A DNA stretch of 64,000 nucleotides from Pseudomonas lijiangensis. Lineage in GTDB: Bacteria > Pseudomonadota > Gammaproteobacteria > Pseudomonadales > Pseudomonadaceae. A program made the translations under genes and the position numbers. Below are positions 60,059-64,000 of this stretch, in pieces; position 1 is the first letter of the stretch, and each line of letters opens with the position of its first letter. The notes below the pieces were generated by a model. It did not search any database. It was not told the DNA's origin and worked only from the letters and a program-made list of their open reading frames with translations. The stretch spans positions 3,607,001 to 3,671,000 of the forward strand of contig NZ_CP076668.1 in NCBI RefSeq assembly GCF_018968705.1, in the 5' to 3' direction.

Positions 60059-60078
60059 AAGGCGACCTTGGTCGCCTT
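60059..60078 (-). terminator. Terminator between the PilZ gene and mlaA
   Basis: AAGGCGACC and GGTCGCCTT form a perfect hairpin with a 2-base core loop. The minus strand continues with T-rich sequence, so it mainly ends mlaA transcription. Confidence 0.75.
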
Positions 60079-60106
60079 CATTCATTCGGTCAACATTACG
60101 TAACGA

Positions 60107-60808
60107 TTAAAAATCGTCTTCGACCTGACCATCCTTAACCTTGAATTCGCGGTTCTGCAAATAGGCGTTGCGGATGAAGGTGTATTTGTCACCGCTCACC
60201 ATGCGCTCTGCCGACAGCAGGCTGGCGCGCATATCGATCAGGTCAGCAGCGCGCAGGCTATTGCGGGTTGGCACATGGTCGATGTAACGGTACGGTTCGG
60301 TGTAGGTGTCCGGGTATTTGGCGATGGCATCACGCACAGTGCTCGGGCCGAACAGCGGCAACACCACGTAAGGACCACTGCTTACACCCCAGTAACCCAG
60401 GGTCTGACCGAAATCTTCATCATTGCGCTGCAAGCCCATGTGGGTGCCGACGTCGATGACGCCCAGCAGACCGAACGTGGTGTTGACGATAAGACGCGCA
60501 GTATCGACACCGGCAGCCTCAGGCTTGGCCTGAAGGATATTGTTGGCCAGGTTGCCCACATCGCCGATGTTGTTGAAGAAGTTGTGTACGCCGTCTTCGA
60601 CGAATTGCGGAGCTATGTATTGATAGCCCTGCGCAATAGGCTTGAGGGTGTAGGTGTCGAGGGTGTCGTTGAAACGGAAAATGACGCGGTTGACACTCTC
60701 CCACGGATCTTCTTCGGCCGCCTGTGCCGCCATCGGAACGAAGGCAACTCCCACACATACACACAACCGAGCCAGACGCCCGGCAAAGCCTGCACCGATC
60801 ACGGGCAT
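60107..60808 (-). CDS. mlaA: MlaA/VacJ outer-membrane lipid asymmetry protein
   Basis: 233 residues. A signal peptide ends at about AAQA, followed by the MlaA signature EEDPWESVNRVIFRFNDTLD, a hydrophobic IGDVGNLANNIL region and GPYVVLPLFGPSTVRDAIAKYPD. MlaA removes mislocalised phospholipids from the outer leaflet and passes them to MlaC. No Cys is found at the mature N-terminus, so the usual lipobox is not evident; the only nearby cysteines (residues 16 and 18) lie inside the signal sequence. Confidence 0.92.
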   Translation of the reverse strand: MPVIGAGFAGRLARLCVCVGVAFVPMAAQAAEEDPWESVNRVIFRFNDTLDTYTLKPIAQGYQYIAPQFVEDGVHNFFNNIGDVGNLANNILQAKPEAAGVDTARLIVNTTFGLLGVIDVGTHMGLQRNDEDFGQTLGYWGVSSGPYVVLPLFGPSTVRDAIAKYPDTYTEPYRYIDHVPTRNSLRAADLIDMRASLLSAERMVSGDKYTFIRNAYLQNREFKVKDGQVEDDF

Positions 60809-60997
60809 AGCTGAAACTCCTGATCAAGATGATGACGCGCGACTGCGAGCCGATACGCAAGGATTGGCAGTATAAAGCGTTCCGCCAGAAATAAGTCAGT
60901 TCTGTCAGTCCGACAGACTTTTAAACACAGTCACCGGACATTCATCCGAATGTCACAAAAGCCCGGTAGCGTTCATGAATATTTCAGAGACATTACC

Positions 60998-61603
60998 ATG
61001 CTCGCGCCGGTTGCCAACTCCCTGCCTGACTTCCCTGCCCTGCTGTTCGGCCTCAGCGGCTGCCTGGTGGACTTTGGGGCGCAGGCAGGCATCAAGGCTC
61101 AGGAACCGGACTTCGCCCTCGCGACGCCCGGCGCCATCGATATTCTGCAAACCCTGAGCCGCCAGGGCATGCCCTGCGCCTGGATCGACGAACTGCCCGA
61201 AAACCTGAGCCATGCACTGGCTGCGACTGTCAGCGAATGGGTCACGGCGGCTCCACGCCCGAACGCAAAATGGCCTGCTCCCGACGCCTGCTGGCTGGCC
61301 CTGATGGCGCTGAAAGTGAATCAACTGGAGGGTTGCGTGCTGATCAGCGGCGACCCGCGCCTGCTGCAATCGGGCCTGAATGCCGGACTCTGGACCATCG
61401 GCCTGGCGTCCTGCGGGCCGTTGTGCGGCCTCTCTCCTGCGCAATGGCAGGCACTGAGCGACAGCGAACGCGAACAACGCCGCGCCCACGCCACCCTCAA
61501 GCTTTACGCTCAGGGCGTGCATTCGGTCATCGATCATCTGGGTGAACTGGAGTCCTGTCTGGCCGATATCGCCCTGCGCCGCAGCAAGGGTGAAAAGCCC
61601 TGA
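60998..61603 (+). CDS. HAD-superfamily-like protein lacking catalytic aspartates
   Basis: About 201 residues from ATG 60998; an in-frame ATG at 60950 would add 16. The fold-level pattern of a HAD hydrolase is recognisable (LLFGLSGCLVDFG, GAIDILQTLSRQGMPCAWIDE, LISGDPRLLQSGLNAGLWTIG). In motif I the usual FDxDGTLVD reads FGLSGCLVD, so both catalytic Asp are replaced. It is therefore unlikely to be a phosphatase by the normal mechanism. In P. aeruginosa a HAD-like gene (PA2803) holds a similar position. Role unknown. Confidence 0.75.
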   Translation: MLAPVANSLPDFPALLFGLSGCLVDFGAQAGIKAQEPDFALATPGAIDILQTLSRQGMPCAWIDELPENLSHALAATVSEWVTAAPRPNAKWPAPDACWLALMALKVNQLEGCVLISGDPRLLQSGLNAGLWTIGLASCGPLCGLSPAQWQALSDSEREQRRAHATLKLYAQGVHSVIDHLGELESCLADIALRRSKGEKP

Positions 61604-61709
61604 TACACATCATGCAGGCAAGTCCCGAGTGGATTAGTCTTAATGCATCACGGACCTTTCGCTCGATGCGAGAGTCCATGAAGCAGACTTATCAACAAAG
61701 GAGCACGCC

Positions 61710-61973
61710 ATGCCTGCCCGCGAACTGCAAGAACAACTCAATACCCTGCGCGAGCAACTGGAGCACAATCCGCCGCTGTCCGAAGCCGAGCGTGACAATC
61801 TCCGTGAGCTGATGGAACAGATCGAAACAAAGATCCAGCTGGAAAGCATGACTCAGGACGCCAGCCTGGCCGATGGCGTCAATCTCGCGGTAGAACGCTT
61901 CGAGCTGGAGCATCCGGCCATTGCCGGGACCCTGCGCAATATCGTCCAGACCCTGGGCAATATCGGGATCTGA
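61710..61973 (+). CDS. Small DUF4404-like protein
   Basis: 87 residues starting MPARELQEQLNTLREQLEHN, with AGGAG upstream. Mostly two helices with heptad-like spacing and a conserved-looking end, HPAIAGTLRNIVQTLGNIGI. I recall this as the DUF4404 family, of unknown function. Confidence 0.85.
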   Translation: MPARELQEQLNTLREQLEHNPPLSEAERDNLRELMEQIETKIQLESMTQDASLADGVNLAVERFELEHPAIAGTLRNIVQTLGNIGI

Positions 61974-62030
61974 CATAACGAAAATCCCGTCAGATGAAGT
62001 AATGCCGATCAGTTAAGGCATATGTCACTT

Positions 62031-62119
62031 GTGGGAGGGGCCTTGGCCGCGACGACTTGCTTACAGGCAACACATTTCAGCGTCTGAAAGCTGGCTGTCG
62101 CGGCCAAGGCCCCTCCCAC
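62031..62119. repeat. REPIN-type inverted repeat, second family
   Basis: 23-base perfect inverted arms (62031-62053 and 62097-62119, core GGGGCCTTGGCCGCGAC) separated by 43 bases, between the DUF4404-like gene and queF. The sequence is unrelated to the TCGCGAAT-type REPs elsewhere in the window. Confidence 0.88.
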
Positions 62120-62198
62120 GAATTGTGACCTTGCCATTGGCTTTCTGAAATGAGTCTCTTAACTTATCAGCATTACGTCAAATGACGGGCTTCTCTGC

Positions 62199-63029
62199 TT
62201 ACTGGCGTGCCAGTCGACGGTTATCGACCTGCAATGCTTCAGTACTGCGATAGGGGTTGATATCCAGCCCGCCACGACGCACATAACGCGCATAAACCGT
62301 CAGTCTCTCAGGCTTGAGCAAACGCTGCAGGTCGAGAAAGATCCGCTCCACGCATTGCTCATGGAAGTCCGAATGCTGGCGGAAGCTGACGATGTAAGCC
62401 AGCAGGCTCGCATGATCCAGCGCCGCACCACGGTACTCCACTACCACACTGCCCCAGTCAGGCTGGCTGGTCACAGGACAGTTGGACTTGAGCAAGTGAC
62501 TGTGCACACTTTCCTCGATGACACGGGAATCGTCGCAGCGCAGCAGCTCGGGTTGCGGATGGTCGTAGCTGTCGATGCTGACATCAAGATCATCGATACA
62601 GGCGCCCGGCAAGCTGGCCACACCTTCGCTCTCGATCTCGGCCAGACGGCTGATACGCACACCGACAGGCTTGCCCGCCGCTGCCGACAGGTCCTTCTCA
62701 AGGGTCGCTTGCAACTGCTCAGTGCTCTGGAAGGAGGTCTGGTTCAGCGAGTTGAGGTAAAGCTTGAAGGACTTGGACTCGATGATATTGGGCGAGTCAG
62801 CCGGGATGCTGAACTCGGCAATCGCCACCACCGGCTTGCCCGACGGCAGCAGCCAGGACAGCTCATAGCAATTCCAGAAATCGACACCCTGATAAGGCAA
62901 CGTCTGAGCCGTCAGCCCCAGCTCGGCCCACTTCGCAGCGCGCGGAATCGGGAACAACAGGGATGGCGTGTAGGTGGCGATGTACTCACTGGACTTGCCC
63001 AGCGGAGAGTGTTCGGCTGCGGGATGCAT
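62199..63029 (-). CDS. queF: NADPH-dependent preQ0 reductase QueF
   Basis: 276 residues, the long (YqcD-like, two-domain) QueF type. Active-site Cys in [15 protein letters not shown] near 190, NADPH motif [13 protein letters not shown] near 84-96, and the conserved FHEQCVERI. It reduces 7-cyano-7-deazaguanine to preQ1 in queuosine synthesis. No preQ1 riboswitch was recognised upstream. Confidence 0.96.
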   Translation of the reverse strand: MHPAAEHSPLGKSSEYIATYTPSLLFPIPRAAKWAELGLTAQTLPYQGVDFWNCYELSWLLPSGKPVVAIAEFSIPADSPNIIESKSFKLYLNSLNQTSFQSTEQLQATLEKDLSAAAGKPVGVRISRLAEIESEGVASLPGACIDDLDVSIDSYDHPQPELLRCDDSRVIEESVHSHLLKSNCPVTSQPDWGSVVVEYRGAALDHASLLAYIVSFRQHSDFHEQCVERIFLDLQRLLKPERLTVYARYVRRGGLDINPYRSTEALQVDNRRLARQ

Positions 63030-63118
63030 GGCGATACCTGGAATCTCATGAATTAACCCGGCAAGTTTATAGGGTTTGCACCGGGCTTTCAGCTTTAACG
63101 CCTGCGCGCACTTTGACG

Positions 63119-63150
63119 CCCGTGCAGCAATGAATTCATTGCTGCACGGG
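63119..63150. other. Perfect 32-base palindrome between the Lol-type gene and queF
   Basis: 16-base arms (CCCGTGCAGCAATGAA and its complement) meet at a GAATTC centre with no loop. It lies five bases past the permease stop. No T run follows on the minus strand, so it may be an imperfect terminator or a protein site. Confidence 0.6.
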
Positions 63151-63155
63151 ATCGG

Positions 63156-64000
63156 TCATTCGTAGCGCAGTGCATGAGCCGGCTGCACCTGGGCGGCGCG
63201 CCATGCTGGGTAGATGGTTGCCAGGAAGCTCAGGATGAAACCGGCGCTGCAGATCAGCACCACGTCACCACCCTGCAACTCCGAAGGCAGGTTGCTGATG
63301 AAGTACACATCGGAACTGAAGACGTGCTGGCCGCTGACCCGCTCGAACCAGCCCACCAGACTGCTGACATTCAGCGCTGCAATCACGCCCAGAACGCCGC
63401 CGATCAGGGTGCCGACGATACCGATCACCGTGCCCTGAACCATGAAGATCGCCATGATCTGCCGCGGCGTGGCACCGATGGTGCGCAGGATGGCGATATC
63501 CGCGCCCTTGTCGTTCACCACCATGATCAGGGTCGCAATGATGTTGAACGCCGCCACGGCGACGATCATCAGCAGCAACAGGCCGATCATGGTCTTTTCC
63601 ATTTTCATCGCACTGAACAGGCTGCCCTGGGTGTGGGTCCAGTCATCGGCACGATAATCGGCGCCCAGGCCCGAAGCGATGGCAGTGGAAACCTGCGGCG
63701 CCTTGTACAGATCCTTCAGCGCCAGACGCACGCCCTGCACCTGATCGGGCTGCCAGCGCTGCATCTGCGCGGCGTCGGCAATGTTGATCAGCGCCATGGA
63801 GCCATCCAGTTCGGCTCCCACCTTGAACACGCCGACCACAGTCAGGCGTTGCAGACGTGGCGTGATACCGCCCGGTGCGCTGCTGACTTCCGGCACGATC
63901 AGGGTCAGCTTGTCGCCCACGCTCAAGCGAAAGCGACGAGCCGTGATCTCGCCCAGCACCACGCCGAACTCGCCCGGTTTCAGGTCCTGCAGGTTGCCGC
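63156..64000 (-). CDS. LolC/LolE-type lipoprotein-releasing ABC permease, C-terminal part
   Basis: The frame is open to the right edge, so the N-terminus is missing. About 280 residues are visible: a MacB-like periplasmic part (GEFGVVLGEITARRFRLSVG), then three membrane segments (MIGLLLLMIVAVAAFNIIATL, GTVIGIVGTLIGGVLGVI, VVLICSAGFILSFLATIYPA) and the characteristic end, AWRAAQVQPAHALRYE. With LolD it extracts lipoproteins from the inner membrane. LolC and LolE cannot be told apart from this fragment. Confidence 0.9.
   Translation of the reverse strand, partial: GNLQDLKPGEFGVVLGEITARRFRLSVGDKLTLIVPEVSSAPGGITPRLQRLTVVGVFKVGAELDGSMALINIADAAQMQRWQPDQVQGVRLALKDLYKAPQVSTAIASGLGADYRADDWTHTQGSLFSAMKMEKTMIGLLLLMIVAVAAFNIIATLIMVVNDKGADIAILRTIGATPRQIMAIFMVQGTVIGIVGTLIGGVLGVIAALNVSSLVGWFERVSGQHVFSSDVYFISNLPSELQGGDVVLICSAGFILSFLATIYPAWRAAQVQPAHALRYE

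Noticed and set aside
63030..63155. preQ1 riboswitch upstream of queF
   Set aside because: I could not find the C-rich loop and A-rich tail of the known preQ1 classes; the only structure is the loopless palindrome.
1..64000. CRISPR arrays, rRNA and tRNA genes
   Set aside because: No regularly spaced direct repeats and no rRNA or tRNA cloverleaf sequences were recognised; repeated sequences are REP/REPIN elements, gene duplications and one nine-base coding repeat.

Overview
The window is chromosomal DNA of a fluorescent Pseudomonas, most likely from the P. syringae side of the genus. It carries most of a pyoverdine locus. The synthetase modules read as Lys, epimerised Asp, then Thr. No hydroxyornithine-type module, pvdA or pvdF is visible. 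This matches the start of the known P. syringae pyoverdine peptide (Lys, OH-Asp, Thr, Thr, Ser, OH-Asp, Ser), but the species call is an inference.

Positions 1-12426 (minus strand) hold three peptide-chain synthetase genes, the last cut by the left edge. Positions 12793-21788 (plus strand) hold an orphan type VI secretion cargo cluster inserted into the pyoverdine locus: vgrG, a 1080-residue VasX-like effector with a compositionally distinct membrane-spanning C-terminus, and three tandem copies of a membrane protein that looks like its immunity protein. All are joined by ATGA overlaps. Positions 21808-29299 return to iron: a stand-alone SyrP/TauD-like hydroxylase for beta-hydroxy-aspartate, then the eight-gene fpvGHJKCDEF operon for reductive release of iron from ferripyoverdine. 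An IS110-family element sits in a REP doublet at about 29324-30517. Positions 30618-47214 hold an mbtH-like gene, pvdH, the chromophore synthetase pvdL, pvdG (preceded by a 21-codon leader that may be an mbtH remnant) and the divergent sigma-factor gene pvdS. Candidate PvdS (iron-starvation) boxes precede the hydroxylase, fpvG, mbtH, pvdH, the pvdG leader and, with a short spacer, the Lys synthetase. A Fur-like box overlaps the pvdS promoter. The locus therefore reads as one iron-repressed, PvdS-driven regulon.

Positions 47291-48544 are a recent tandem duplication of a secreted NTF2-like protein gene. Positions 48740-53374 are a translationally coupled four-gene signalling cluster (NarL-type kinase and regulator, hybrid kinase, lone receiver). 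Next come a UspA protein, dusA, a low-GC XRE-type regulator gene with palindromic operators, and tal. From memory, dusA and tal are neighbours in P. aeruginosa, so the regulator looks like an insertion.

Positions 57799-64000 are housekeeping: an rssC/rssB-like anti-sigma-antagonist and PP2C response-regulator pair, a PilZ protein, mlaA, a HAD-like protein lacking its catalytic aspartates, a DUF4404-like protein, queF and the 3' part of a LolC/LolE-type permease gene. REP/REPIN repeats occur in several intergenic gaps.
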